Shown: piece by piece, positions 35,206 to 43,516 of the stretch
How the letters are laid out: each line of letters opens with the position of its first letter
How positions within the stretch are numbered: the stretch's first letter is position 1
Assembly (NCBI GenBank): GCA_040386775.1
Contig: JAZKEU010000017.1
Coordinates: 1-64,000, forward strand
Direction of reading: 5' to 3'
Source: Bdellovibrionota bacterium
GTDB taxonomy: Bacteria > Bdellovibrionota > Bdellovibrionia > Bdellovibrionales > JAEYZS01
Length of the DNA stretch: 64,000 bases
Notes under the pieces: model-generated
What the model saw: the letters and a program-made list of their open reading frames with translations, nothing else
Databases searched by the model: none
What the model was told of the DNA's origin: nothing
Made by a program: the position numbers and the translations under genes

Positions 35206-35238
35206 GGCCACCTTTTAATTAATCTAAAAAATATAAAT

Positions 35239-35967
35239 CTAAAAATTATCTCTAAGTTGTCTTAACTTTTTAAATTCGTCAACAGAGGATGCTCTTAGAA
35301 AAGGGTTTATTTCTTTCTCGAGAGCAAGAGTGGTGGGGACAGTTGGTCGATTCTCAGATCTAAGCTTTAAAACCTCTTGGTATCGTTTTTTAAGAGGGGC
35401 GTTGTCGCCATCATCCACGCTCAGAGCAAACTGGGCATTTTTCTCAGAATACTCATGGCCACAATAAATTTTGGTTTCATTGGGTAGGGCTTTGATTTTT
35501 TGTAAGCTCTTATACATTTCCGCATATGTGCCTTCGAAAAGTTTCCCACATCCCATAGAAAAAAGTGTATCACCAGAGAAGAGCGCAAGGCCTTCGTGTA
35601 TATAATAAACAATATGATGATGGGTATGGCCTGGAACATAATGAGTTTCGATCATGGTGTTGCCAATTTTAAAAGTTTCTTCTGGTTTTAGTTTAAAATC
35701 TATACCGGGAATGCGATCTGCATCTTCGTAGGAGCCATAGATCTTGCAGTTGTATTTGTTTTTAAGTTCTAAATTTCCATCGACATGATCGCCGTGGTGG
35801 TGAGTGCTAAGAATGAAATCCAGTTGCAGATTGTTTTGAGTGAAGTAATCATCGATAGCGTGAAAGTCTGGCGCATCTACAAGAATATTAAGGACACTTT
35901 TCCCCGCATTTATTTGTGCAACATAACAGTAGTTGTCTTTTAGACACGGTATCAAAATGACCTTCAT
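35239..35967 (-). CDS. gloB: Hydroxyacylglutathione hydrolase (glyoxalase II)
   Basis: The 242-residue metallo-beta-lactamase-fold protein has the metal motif THHHGDHVDG, a second His in HYVPGHTHHHIVYY, the Asp-bearing FSGDTLFSMGCGKLFEG segment, and a CGHEY motif. It hydrolyses S-lactoylglutathione, the product of glyoxalase I, in methylglyoxal detoxification. The length is slightly below the usual 250-260 residues. It is 33 bases upstream of kynA on the same strand. Confidence 0.93.
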   Translation of the reverse strand: MKVILIPCLKDNYCYVAQINAGKSVLNILVDAPDFHAIDDYFTQNNLQLDFILSTHHHGDHVDGNLELKNKYNCKIYGSYEDADRIPGIDFKLKPEETFKIGNTMIETHYVPGHTHHHIVYYIHEGLALFSGDTLFSMGCGKLFEGTYAEMYKSLQKIKALPNETKIYCGHEYSEKNAQFALSVDDGDNAPLKKRYQEVLKLRSENRPTVPTTLALEKEINPFLRASSVDEFKKLRQLRDNF

Positions 35968-36105
35968 TCCATAGTGATAGTTGCTCCTCAGAATTTAGTC
36001 TAGAATTAAATTACCTCAGTCGAGGCTAGTGTTCTTTAACCACAAATAAAATTTTTAATCCCTATAATGTTATTAAATCTACAACTTTTCCAGGAGGGGG
36101 AAGCT

Positions 36106-36957
36106 TTGAAAAAATATTTAATACTAACGTTATTGTCATTTACCGTTGCAGCTCATGCTGATGAAAGAGTTATTTACGGAGACGACGATAGAGTCGAGGT
36201 TTATCAATCGAGTGCTTATTGGCAGAAGAAAGCCGATTCAACAGTTGCTCTATTCAATAGTTCAGACCTTACAGAAGGTGGAAATGGAACTTTGAAAGTT
36301 GGTGGGGACAATTACGGTCAGTCGTACAATCTCTGTGCCGACGAACCATTTAGGGAACAAAAGAGTGCAGGATTCTGCTCGGGTTCATTAGTAGGACATA
36401 ACCTTATCATGACGGCTGGTCATTGTGTGAGATCACAAACTGCTTGTGGTAATACGAAATTTGTATTTGGATTTGGTTATTCTTATGCAGGCAAGGACTT
36501 ATCTACAGTGCAAGCTCTAGATGTTTATTCATGCAAAAAAATCGTTGCGAGAAAAGAATTATCAAGCGGCGGTGACTACGCGGTGATAGAGCTAGATAGA
36601 TCCGTCATTGGTCACGATGTACTTTCTGTCAATAGAGGTGCGCCGGTATCAGCGAAAGATCCACTCGTTGTGATTGGCCACCCAGCAGGAATTCCAACTA
36701 AAGTTTCAGCAGGTGCAAACGTTCGTGAAGTTAAGAGCGAACACTTTGTTGCAAACCTAGATACCTACGGTGGCAATTCAGGCTCCGCGGTATTCAACGA
36801 AAAAACTGGTGAGATTGAAGGTATCCTTGTGCGTGGGGCGCAAGATTTTGTTTATTCAAATGGCTGCCGAAAATCAAATGTTTGTTCAAATGATGGTTGT
36901 CATGGCGAAGACGTAACAAGAGTCGACCAAGCAACACCATACATTCCAGCTTTTTAA
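36106..36957 (+). CDS. Secreted trypsin-like serine protease
   Basis: The TTG at 36106 lies 8 bases after a strong AGGAGGGGG ribosome site and gives a clean signal peptide (LKKYLILTLLSFTVAAHA); the longer frame to 36067 is less likely. The S1 catalytic triad is complete: His106 in TAGHC, Asp157 in GGDYAVIELD, and Ser225 in GGNSGSAVF. The fold resembles V8/glutamyl endopeptidase-type S1B proteases. Cys residues at SNGCRKSNVCSNDGC suggest extra disulfides. The 283-residue enzyme is likely exported to the periplasm or outside; in a predatory organism it could degrade prey proteins, which is inference. Confidence 0.9.
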   Translation: MKKYLILTLLSFTVAAHADERVIYGDDDRVEVYQSSAYWQKKADSTVALFNSSDLTEGGNGTLKVGGDNYGQSYNLCADEPFREQKSAGFCSGSLVGHNLIMTAGHCVRSQTACGNTKFVFGFGYSYAGKDLSTVQALDVYSCKKIVARKELSSGGDYAVIELDRSVIGHDVLSVNRGAPVSAKDPLVVIGHPAGIPTKVSAGANVREVKSEHFVANLDTYGGNSGSAVFNEKTGEIEGILVRGAQDFVYSNGCRKSNVCSNDGCHGEDVTRVDQATPYIPAF

Positions 36958-36975
36958 TTAACTCGTATACTCATT

Positions 36976-37006
36976 AAAAGGCTCAATGATTGCATTGAGC
37001 CTTTTT
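36976..37006 (+). terminator. Terminator of the serine protease gene
   Basis: AAAAGGCTCAATG / CATTGAGCCTTTTT with a 4-nt loop and a T-tract lies 19 bases after the protease stop codon. Confidence 0.93.
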
Positions 37007-37050
37007 CTTTTGTAACATAATACTTCACTGAATATCTCTGAAGGAAATTT

Positions 37051-37533
37051 ATGATCAAAGTATTATTTGTTTGTACAGGAAACATCTGTAGATCGCCCAC
37101 CGCTGAAGGAATTTTTCGAAAGTACGTTGATGACGAAGGACTCTCAGAAAAGATTTATATCGAGTCTGCGGGCTTATTGGACTATCACGAAGGTGACAAC
37201 GCGGATCACAGAACACAATTGCACGCAAAGAAGCGTGGCTTCGATCTTTCACAAATATTATCTCGACCAATAGTAAGAGACGATTTTAAAAATTTCGATT
37301 ATTTAATCGCAATGGACGGCAGCCACTTACAAGCCATGATCGAGCTCTGCCCAGAAAGCCACAAGCCAGGCAAAGTCATAAAGCTCATGCTCGACTACTC
37401 CAACCAATGGAAGGGCAAAGGTGTCCCTGACCCCTATCACACCGGCGAAGATGGCTTCGAGTTGGTACTCGACATGCTAGAAGAATCTTGCCGAGAACTC
37501 TTGATTCATATTAAAGCTAATCACAAACTCTAA
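37051..37533 (+). CDS. Low-molecular-weight protein-tyrosine phosphatase
   Basis: The 160-residue protein has the P-loop VCTGNICRSPTAEG (nucleophile Cys8, Arg14) and the general-acid Asp in PDPYHTG. It dephosphorylates phosphotyrosine or arginine phosphate. The substrate is unknown; no tyrosine kinase is adjacent. AAGGAAATTT precedes the ATG. Confidence 0.93.
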   Translation: MIKVLFVCTGNICRSPTAEGIFRKYVDDEGLSEKIYIESAGLLDYHEGDNADHRTQLHAKKRGFDLSQILSRPIVRDDFKNFDYLIAMDGSHLQAMIELCPESHKPGKVIKLMLDYSNQWKGKGVPDPYHTGEDGFELVLDMLEESCRELLIHIKANHKL

Positions 37534-37716
37534 AAGATAGTGTCACCGTTAAAAAACACCAAAAACTGAGTGATTTGTGCATTTTCTCTTTTTTTTCAAA
37601 AACTTCATCTCGTACTGAAGGTAAATCCTTCATAGGTAATATAAATTTTTGAAGGTTCGAAGAGAACTCGTTATCTTTCTTATCTCTATAAAGAATATCA
37701 AAAGGGGGAGATATTT

Positions 37717-38223
37717 ATGAAAATATTGTTTGTTATTTTACTTAGTGTTTTTTGTTTGAACACTTACGCAGAAAGTAAATTGCCTGCTGAAGTTTTGATA
37801 GAGCTTGAAAAATCTGGTGGGTTGCCTCCTCCTCCGCCTAGAGAAGGTGAACCGATACCGGATAAATCAGATACATCTTTTAAAGAATATGGGGATTACA
37901 AGCTGCAAATTCTCAAAGACGGAACGGTCCAGAAATTATACAGTGAAGATGCGATTATTCCTATTGGTGTTCTTGCTAAAGATGTCATAATCAAAATGTC
38001 TTCTCTAATTGATTCTATAGAAAAGGAGAAGCTTGCTAAATTATATCCTGATCAAGAGTCGTGTCATGATATGCCATCAAGATTTGTCAGAGTGCAAAAG
38101 TCTGATTCCACAAACATTCTTATATGGAAAGAAGTGAGCTGTATTGCATACGGAGGCCACGGTCGTGAAATTTCGTATTTAATAAATTCTCTGGCAGAGT
38201 CTGTATGGTTTTTAAAAATCTAA
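37717..38223 (+). CDS. Exported protein of unknown function
   Basis: The ATG follows AAGGGGGAGATATTT. The 168-residue product has a signal peptide (MKILFVILLSVFCLNTYA) and a mature part with a Pro-rich segment (GGLPPPPPREGEP). Two Cys (QESCHDM and EVSCIAYGG) may form a disulfide. The family is not recognised. The 183-base gap before it contains no gene. Confidence 0.75.
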   Translation: MKILFVILLSVFCLNTYAESKLPAEVLIELEKSGGLPPPPPREGEPIPDKSDTSFKEYGDYKLQILKDGTVQKLYSEDAIIPIGVLAKDVIIKMSSLIDSIEKEKLAKLYPDQESCHDMPSRFVRVQKSDSTNILIWKEVSCIAYGGHGREISYLINSLAESVWFLKI

Positions 38224-38240
38224 AATGACATTCAACTGTT

Positions 38241-38260
38241 TGCCCTATGTTAATAGGGCA
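38241..38260. terminator. Hairpin between convergent genes
   Basis: TGCCCTAT-GTTA-ATAGGGCA is an 8-bp stem with a 4-nt loop between the exported-protein and BFD-like genes; the flanking tracts are A/T-rich but without a clean T-run. Confidence 0.55.
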
Positions 38261-38276
38261 TTAAAAATAAATTTCT

Positions 38277-38507
38277 TTATTTCTTCTTCCCAATAAGCTT
38301 TTCTGGAAACTTACCGTCTTTTTGATAGCCTTCGAGCATTTGGTGGAGCTTCACCCGGCAAGAGCCGCCGCAGGCACCGATGCCAGCACAGGTAGAATCA
38401 AAAATTTTATTGAGTGTATCGGCTCCATTAACAATAGCATCTTCGATCACTTTTTTTTCAATGTTATTACAAAAGCAGACGATTTCTTTTTTAGGCTTTT
38501 GTGCCAT
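38277..38507 (-). CDS. BFD-like [2Fe-2S] protein
   Basis: The 76-residue protein has the bacterioferritin-associated ferredoxin pattern: CFC near the N-terminus (Cys11, Cys13), then STCAGIGACGGSC with Cys46 and Cys50 as likely remaining ligands (Cys40 is an alternative). BFD-like modules pass electrons or Fe-S clusters. It overlaps the end of the upstream nrnA gene by 17 bases. Confidence 0.85.
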   Translation of the reverse strand: MAQKPKKEIVCFCNNIEKKVIEDAIVNGADTLNKIFDSTCAGIGACGGSCRVKLHQMLEGYQKDGKFPEKLIGKKK

Positions 38508-39531
38508 TACCGGAACCTTTGTGCTCGGGATCTTTTTTGACTATGTTCTTTAGTTGCTGCATGAGGTGAGTGATGGATTTGATTTTGATATCATCGAGAT
38601 CTCCATGTGCATAAGAGCCAGCAGCATACAAGTGACCGCCACCGCCAAACTCTTCCGCCACACGCAGAACTTCGACTTTACCTTTGCTTCTAAAGCTCAA
38701 TTTGAATTCATTGGGAGTAATTTCGCGCACCACAAGCGCCGCTTCAATCGTATCAATGTTCATGATTGTATCGATAATATCTTTAGTGTGATCTTTATTG
38801 AGTCCTAAGGCTTCGAGATCTTTTTCAAAGAATCTCAAGAAAGCCACTTGGTCGTTGCAGTGAAACTCAACACTGTTTAGGGCCTTTGCATTAAACATCA
38901 ATTTATTTTTAGTGAAATCACCAAAAAGAGATCTGTGAATTTTTTCAGGATTGATATTGTGTTGTAAAAGTTCTGCAGCGATCAAATGTGTATTTGGAGA
39001 ATTTCTAATGAATCTAAAAAGCTGAGTATCAAAAACAAGAGAAGTATAAATTGCCTCTGCAATATTTGTATCCAACTCAACACCTAAAAGTTTAATCAGA
39101 TTGAATGCAATTTCGCCCGTGCTTGCCGCCTTAACATCAATCACTGAAAGATCTGGAGGTTTGGGCCCATTCACCAAAATGGGGTGATGATCAATAAACG
39201 CAATGTGTTTGCAATTTACTTCGAGTTTTACAAATAAAGTATCCAAAAGTCTTTTGTCATTTGTATCTAAGATCAAAGCGATATCTGTCTTTTCAACCTT
39301 ATCGTGAGGGCCTTGAAAAACTTGGAGGAGATTTTTTGTAAGCAAAAAATCGTATTTTGTAGCAGAAGCATCTACATTCAAAATGCGAACTGTCTTTCCC
39401 ATTTTTTTGAGAGCGTGATAAAGGCCAATTTGCGCGCCAAGGCCGTCACCATCAGGTTCTCTATGAGTAGACAAAAGTATGGATTGAGAAGATTGAATAA
39501 CCTTGGCAATCTCTTGTAAATTTCCAGACAT
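38491..39531 (-). CDS. nrnA: DHH-family phosphoesterase (NrnA-like)
   Basis: The 346-residue protein has an N-terminal DHH domain (STHREPDGDGLGAQ with DxD, and IDHHP) and a C-terminal DHHA1 domain with the substrate-binding GGGHLYAAGSYAHG motif. NrnA degrades short oligoribonucleotides and 3'-phosphoadenosine 5'-phosphate. The gene is between mgtE and the BFD-like gene on the same strand. The gap to mgtE is 12 bases, so the three may be co-transcribed. Confidence 0.88.
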   Translation of the reverse strand: MSGNLQEIAKVIQSSQSILLSTHREPDGDGLGAQIGLYHALKKMGKTVRILNVDASATKYDFLLTKNLLQVFQGPHDKVEKTDIALILDTNDKRLLDTLFVKLEVNCKHIAFIDHHPILVNGPKPPDLSVIDVKAASTGEIAFNLIKLLGVELDTNIAEAIYTSLVFDTQLFRFIRNSPNTHLIAAELLQHNINPEKIHRSLFGDFTKNKLMFNAKALNSVEFHCNDQVAFLRFFEKDLEALGLNKDHTKDIIDTIMNIDTIEAALVVREITPNEFKLSFRSKGKVEVLRVAEEFGGGGHLYAAGSYAHGDLDDIKIKSITHLMQQLKNIVKKDPEHKGSGNGTKA

Positions 39532-39543
39532 CCCTAAAGTGTA

Positions 39544-40893
39544 TTATGCGAAATATTTAAGTGCAAGAGTAGCAATACCAAGGAATGTGAAAAATCCGAA
39601 AGAGTCTGTAATGAAAGTTAATAATACACCGCTCCCGGACGCTGGATCTACTTTCAATCTTTTTAATGCGAGTGGAATCACACAGCCAAGTAGAGTCGCC
39701 ATGATGGAGTTCAAAATCATCGTGATGCAGATAATAACGGCAACGATCAAATTGTCCTTCCAAAAATAAACCAAGAGGCCTGAACAAATCCCCACAATGA
39801 TGCCCATGAGCGCTCCAACAGAAACCTCTTTAAGAATAGCTCTCATGTAGGTTGTGAAATTAAAATCTCCAATGGCTAGACCTCGGGTCACTACTGTCAG
39901 AGATTGAGTTCCCGTATTTCCACTTACGCCTGAAACAATGGTGCTGAGTGCTGCTAAAATAATCAAATGGTTCATTGTCTCTTCGAAAGCAGACATCACG
40001 CTACCGGCGATACTTGCAGTTAAAAGATTGAGTAATATCCAAGGAACTCTATTTTTGAGTGAGAAAGCCACTGAGCTATAGATCTTGTCATCTTCTTGGA
40101 GACCCGCACTTGCGTAAATGTCCGCTGTAGCTTGCTCTTGAATAATATCAACTACGTCATCGACAGTGATGATTCCCTTGAGAGATCGATGCTCATCGAC
40201 TACAGGGACTGCAATAAAATCATAGTGGCTTACAAGTTGTGCAACTTCTTTTTCTGTACTTTGAGTAGAAACAGTGACGACTTCTTTCTTGATTAAATTC
40301 TGAAGGGGCGTGTGTGCCGGAGCACCGACAAGTTCCCGAAGGGAGAGTACGCCCATGAGATGTTTATTTTCATCCACGCAATAAATATAATAAATGGAAT
40401 CCTCTTGCGATCTTGTTCTGATTTTTTCGATCGCTTCTTGTGCAGACAGATGAATCGGCAGTGTAAACACCTGCGTTGTCATCATACGTCCCGCAGATTC
40501 TTCCGGATAGTTGAGAAGTTGTCTTAACCTTCCCCTTTTTTGCTCTGGAATTTTTGTCAGAATACTTTCACGCTGTTCTTCCTCCAGTAAATTGAGGAAG
40601 TGAGTCGCGTCATCTTCTTGTGATTTTAAAATAATATTTAGAATTTTTTGTTGGTCGGTTTTGCTAAAAACATCCTTCAGCTGTTGATCAGGCAATTCAA
40701 TAAGGGTATCGGAGGCTTTATCTACCGCGATCAAAGCATCAATGAGGTGTCTTTCTTCGTGGTCATTGAGAATATTGAAGAGTTGAGTGAGATCGGCAGC
40801 TTCAATTTTAAGCAATATACTATGTAAAGATTTGCTGTTCTTGCCACCCAGAAGTCTTTTGATAATTGAGATATTCATTGAATTGAGAGTCAT
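39544..40893 (-). CDS. mgtE: MgtE-family magnesium transporter
   Basis: The 449-residue protein has the canonical order: N-terminal superhelical domain (about 1-130), two CBS domains (about 130-255), plug helix and a five-helix membrane domain (from about residue 275). The membrane domain has the family segments SGNTGTQSLTVVTRGLA and VLLTFITDSFGFFTFLG. It imports Mg2+ and is closed by Mg2+ binding to the cytosolic domains. MTLN at the N-terminus leaves an alternative ATG at the sixth codon. Confidence 0.93.
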   Translation of the reverse strand: MTLNSMNISIIKRLLGGKNSKSLHSILLKIEAADLTQLFNILNDHEERHLIDALIAVDKASDTLIELPDQQLKDVFSKTDQQKILNIILKSQEDDATHFLNLLEEEQRESILTKIPEQKRGRLRQLLNYPEESAGRMMTTQVFTLPIHLSAQEAIEKIRTRSQEDSIYYIYCVDENKHLMGVLSLRELVGAPAHTPLQNLIKKEVVTVSTQSTEKEVAQLVSHYDFIAVPVVDEHRSLKGIITVDDVVDIIQEQATADIYASAGLQEDDKIYSSVAFSLKNRVPWILLNLLTASIAGSVMSAFEETMNHLIILAALSTIVSGVSGNTGTQSLTVVTRGLAIGDFNFTTYMRAILKEVSVGALMGIIVGICSGLLVYFWKDNLIVAVIICITMILNSIMATLLGCVIPLALKRLKVDPASGSGVLLTFITDSFGFFTFLGIATLALKYFA

Positions 40894-41025
40894 AATCCAT
40901 CTCAGATTTCCGGTTTTTTATTGTATTTTCCTAAATACTAACTATTTAGGCGTCAAATTAATAGGTTGAAGTTACTCGTGAAATTGACTATAAACGATCC
41001 CTTCGACAATGTGTAGGAGTTTATA

Positions 41026-41505
41026 ATGAAAGATACGAATATTCCAATTACCCTCAGAGGCAAACAAAAGCTTGAAGAAGAGCTCAAGCGCTTGCTTCAT
41101 GAAGAGCGTCCAGCAATTATTAAAGCTATCGAGGCTGCTCGTGAAAACGGAGATCTTTCTGAGAATGCAGATTATGATGCTGCTAAAGAACGTCAAGGTT
41201 GGACAGAAGCTAGAATTTTAGAAATCCAAAGCCGAATTGCGGGCGCCGAAGTTATTGATACTGCAAAACTAAAATCAAACACTGTGATCTTCGGTGCAAC
41301 TGTAGAACTTAAAGATGTTGAGGAAGATAGAGACGTAAAATATCAAATCGTTGGTCCAGAAGAGGCAGATATTCAGCAAGGTCGTTTATCCTTGATGGCG
41401 CCACTTGCAAGATCTTTGATTGGTAAAAAAGCGGGCGACGTTTGCGAAGTTAAGGCGCCAAATTCGATCAAGGAATATGAGATTAAGAAGATTTATTTTC
41501 TGTAG
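41026..41505 (+). CDS. greA: Transcription elongation factor GreA
   Basis: The 159-residue protein has the N-terminal coiled coil with the acidic tip (GDLSENADYDAAKE) and a C-terminal FKBP-like domain (PLARSLIGKKAGDVCEVKAP). GreA restarts backtracked RNA polymerase by promoting transcript cleavage. GTAGGAGTTTATA precedes the ATG. Confidence 0.96.
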   Translation: MKDTNIPITLRGKQKLEEELKRLLHEERPAIIKAIEAARENGDLSENADYDAAKERQGWTEARILEIQSRIAGAEVIDTAKLKSNTVIFGATVELKDVEEDRDVKYQIVGPEEADIQQGRLSLMAPLARSLIGKKAGDVCEVKAPNSIKEYEIKKIYFL

Positions 41506-41531
41506 AGACTGTCGCCCATCGTGGTTGACGA

Positions 41532-41583
41532 TTTCTGAAACCTCAGCCTTCCTGGCTGAGCCCTACGGGTAAAGTTTCAGAAA
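41532..41583 (+). ncRNA. Three-way-junction leader before the YkvA-family gene
   Basis: A 10-bp outer stem (TTTCTGAAAC 41532-41541 with GTTTCAGAAA 41574-41583) encloses a 7-bp hairpin (CTCAGCC-TTCCT-GGCTGAG) and a 3-bp hairpin (CCC-TAC-GGG). The ribosome site AGGGGGGG follows after 5 bases. No U-tract follows, so it is not an intrinsic terminator. It resembles a structured regulatory leader; the class is unknown. Confidence 0.5.
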
Positions 41584-41598
41584 TTTCAGGGGGGGATT

Positions 41599-41997
41599 AT
41601 GGATTCTGAAGATTTAAAAAACGATAAAAAGCTTAAAGATAAACTCTATGAGGCGGGTTCGAAGCCCGGTGCTGAAGAGAAAGTTAAAAAGCATTTCTTC
41701 CAATACTTTAAAAAAAATAAGCACACCATAGGATTTGGTCAGCAAATCGAAAAGATCTACGACCTTCTGACTTCCGGGAAATTGAACAATAAAGACAAGG
41801 CCATCATCATTGGAGCCTTATTGTATTTCATCAACCCTTTTGACTTACTACCTGATATTACTCCGCTTTTAGGATTTATCGACGATATGGGTGTGATCGG
41901 CTTGGTTTATCGTTATTTAACTAACAGATCCTTTGACGTGACAGGTGAGCCAACGCCTGAAGATGACACGAAAAAAGACGATAAAAAAGACTCTTAA
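41599..41997 (+). CDS. YkvA/DUF1232-family protein
   Basis: The ATG follows CAGGGGGGGATT. The 132-residue protein carries the DUF1232 motif (INPFDLLPDITPLLGFIDDMGVIGL) between two basic and acidic tails, with one or two membrane-associated helices. The function of this family is unknown. It is preceded by the three-way-junction element. Confidence 0.85.
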   Translation: MDSEDLKNDKKLKDKLYEAGSKPGAEEKVKKHFFQYFKKNKHTIGFGQQIEKIYDLLTSGKLNNKDKAIIIGALLYFINPFDLLPDITPLLGFIDDMGVIGLVYRYLTNRSFDVTGEPTPEDDTKKDDKKDS

Positions 41998-42011
41998 TCG
42001 TATCAAAGCCT

Positions 42012-42040
42012 TTGACATAATCACGGCCTCCCATTAAAAA
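42012..42040 (+). promoter_or_regulatory. Possible rpsD promoter
   Basis: TTGACA at 42012 and TAAAAA at 42035, with a 17-base spacer, lie about 155 bases before rpsD. The -35 is perfect, the -10 differs at two positions. Confidence 0.5.
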
Positions 42041-42098
42041 CTTCTTTCGGCAATTAAATGCTAAGAAGTAGGAGAAGTTAAGCTCCGGTGTAATAAAT

Positions 42099-42135
42099 CG
42101 GTAGGCTTTCTGGCTGCTGGCCTAAATTAACTACC
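42099..42135 (+). promoter_or_regulatory. Alternative stems in the rpsD leader
   Basis: GGTAG (42100-42104) can pair with CTACC (42131-42135), or TAGGC (42102-42106) with GCCTA (42120-42124). The two pairings exclude each other, which is expected for a leader switched by free S4 protein. The autoregulatory role is inferred. Confidence 0.35.
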
Positions 42136-42196
42136 AACTTTTTAACAAATTATTAGCGATCTCTATGGAGAGAACTGTAATAAAAGGATTATACGA

Positions 42197-42808
42197 ATGA
42201 AAAGAATTACTGCACGTTTTAAACTGCAAAGACGTTTAGGTGTTGAGCTTCCAGGACTTGGAAAACCAGGTGCATTAGCAAGAAAACCATATCCACCAGG
42301 ACAACATGGTAACAAAAGAAAAAAATATTCTGACTACGCTTTACGTTTAGAAGAAAAACAAAAAGTAAGAGCGCATTACATTGTTACTGAAAAACAACTT
42401 CAAAGATTCATTGGCCAAGCGAAACAAGGTCAAAGCTCTAACTGGACTGCAAAGCTAGTAGGCATGCTTGAAAGAAGATTAGATAATTTGGTTTTCAGAT
42501 TGGGTTTTGCTCCAAGCATCCTAGCTGCGAGACAAATGTGTTCACACGGACACGTAGTGGTTAACGGCAAGAAAGCAAGAACGGCATCCATGGTTTTAAA
42601 CGAAGGTGATACCGTAACTCTTTCTACAAAAGGTTTAAACTCACAGAACTATCTTCAAGTGAAAGACAAGCCAAGATTAGAGCTTGCTGATTACTTAAGA
42701 AAAGAAGGTGATTCAGGAACTGTGATCAATACTCCAGGCCTAGAACACATTCCGTTTCCATTCGATGCTGGTCTCTTTACCGAGTACTATGCTGCGAAGT
42801 CTGTATAA
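42197..42808 (+). CDS. rpsD: 30S ribosomal protein S4
   Basis: The 203-residue protein matches bacterial S4: N-terminal RNA-binding domain with RFKLQRRLG and the S4 domain with RLDNLVFRLGFAPS and ARQMCSHGHVVVNGKKA. It nucleates 16S rRNA folding. The zinc-binding Cys of some S4 proteins is absent. The gene stands alone, away from the alpha operon. AAAGGATTATACGA precedes the ATG. Confidence 0.97.
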   Translation: MKRITARFKLQRRLGVELPGLGKPGALARKPYPPGQHGNKRKKYSDYALRLEEKQKVRAHYIVTEKQLQRFIGQAKQGQSSNWTAKLVGMLERRLDNLVFRLGFAPSILAARQMCSHGHVVVNGKKARTASMVLNEGDTVTLSTKGLNSQNYLQVKDKPRLELADYLRKEGDSGTVINTPGLEHIPFPFDAGLFTEYYAAKSV

Positions 42809-42853
42809 TAAAGCAAAAAATAATATTCAAAGGCCTTTTAAAGGTCTTAAACG

Positions 42854-42882
42854 AAAAAGCCGACTTGATTGTCGGCTTTTTT
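42854..42882 (+). terminator. rpsD terminator
   Basis: The stem AAAAAGCCGAC / GTCGGCTTTTTT with a 6-nt loop and a T-tract lies about 45 bases after the rpsD stop. Confidence 0.93.
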
Positions 42883-42898
42883 ATTTTATACTTATCTC

Positions 42899-43507
42899 AT
42901 GAGTACTACATTCCCAGCAGATTACATTCCAAGTCCTGATCCATTTATTGAATTTGATTTATGGATGAAGAAAGCCATACAAGCTCAGGAGATTGAGCCC
43001 ACAGCCATGAGCTTGGCCACTGTGACGAGAGATCAGCGACCGAGTAATCGTATCGTACTTTTCAAGGGCATATCTCAGGGCGGGCTTATGTTCTTTACCA
43101 ACTATGAGAGTAACAAAGCTCAAGAACTAGAAAGTTATCCTTCGGCGGCAGTTGTTTTCCATTGGAAAAAACTAGAATTGCAACTTCGTATAGAGGGAAA
43201 AGTTCAGAAAGTCTCACGCCAAGAATCCGAAAAATACTTTGCAACTCGCGCGCGCGAAAGCCAAATTGGCGCCTGGACTTCTCAGCAGAGTCGTATTCTG
43301 CCAAGCAGAAAAGATCTTGAATTAAAAAGAAAAGAAATCGAAGCAAAGTTTGAAGGAAAAGACGTGATATGCCCACCATTCTGGGGTGGATACAGAATCA
43401 TTCCTGATCATTTTGAGTTTTGGATGAGTGAGCCAGGGAGGCTTCATAATAGATTTCTGTACACATTTGATAAAAAAGGCTGGACACAAAATCGACTGTT
43501 TCCTTAA
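42899..43507 (+). CDS. pdxH: Pyridoxamine 5'-phosphate oxidase
   Basis: The 202-residue protein matches PdxH: NRIVLFKGISQGGLMFFTNYESNKA, FHWKKLELQLRIEG, and the C-terminal WGGYRIIPDHFEFW ... PGRLHNR ... W. It uses FMN and oxygen to make pyridoxal 5'-phosphate, cofactor for PLP enzymes including the kynureninase-like protein. A TTG-started longer frame would overlap the rpsD terminator and is rejected. Confidence 0.94.
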   Translation: MSTTFPADYIPSPDPFIEFDLWMKKAIQAQEIEPTAMSLATVTRDQRPSNRIVLFKGISQGGLMFFTNYESNKAQELESYPSAAVVFHWKKLELQLRIEGKVQKVSRQESEKYFATRARESQIGAWTSQQSRILPSRKDLELKRKEIEAKFEGKDVICPPFWGGYRIIPDHFEFWMSEPGRLHNRFLYTFDKKGWTQNRLFP

Positions 43508-43516
43508 AGGAGCAAG

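Noticed and set aside
41560-41570. Mini-ykkC (guanidine-II) riboswitch
   Set aside because: Only one ACGG-like tetranucleotide is present, and the paired ACGR hairpin loops of that class are missing.
41532-41583. greA terminator
   Set aside because: The structure lacks a T-tract after the stem and lies right at the next gene's ribosome site.
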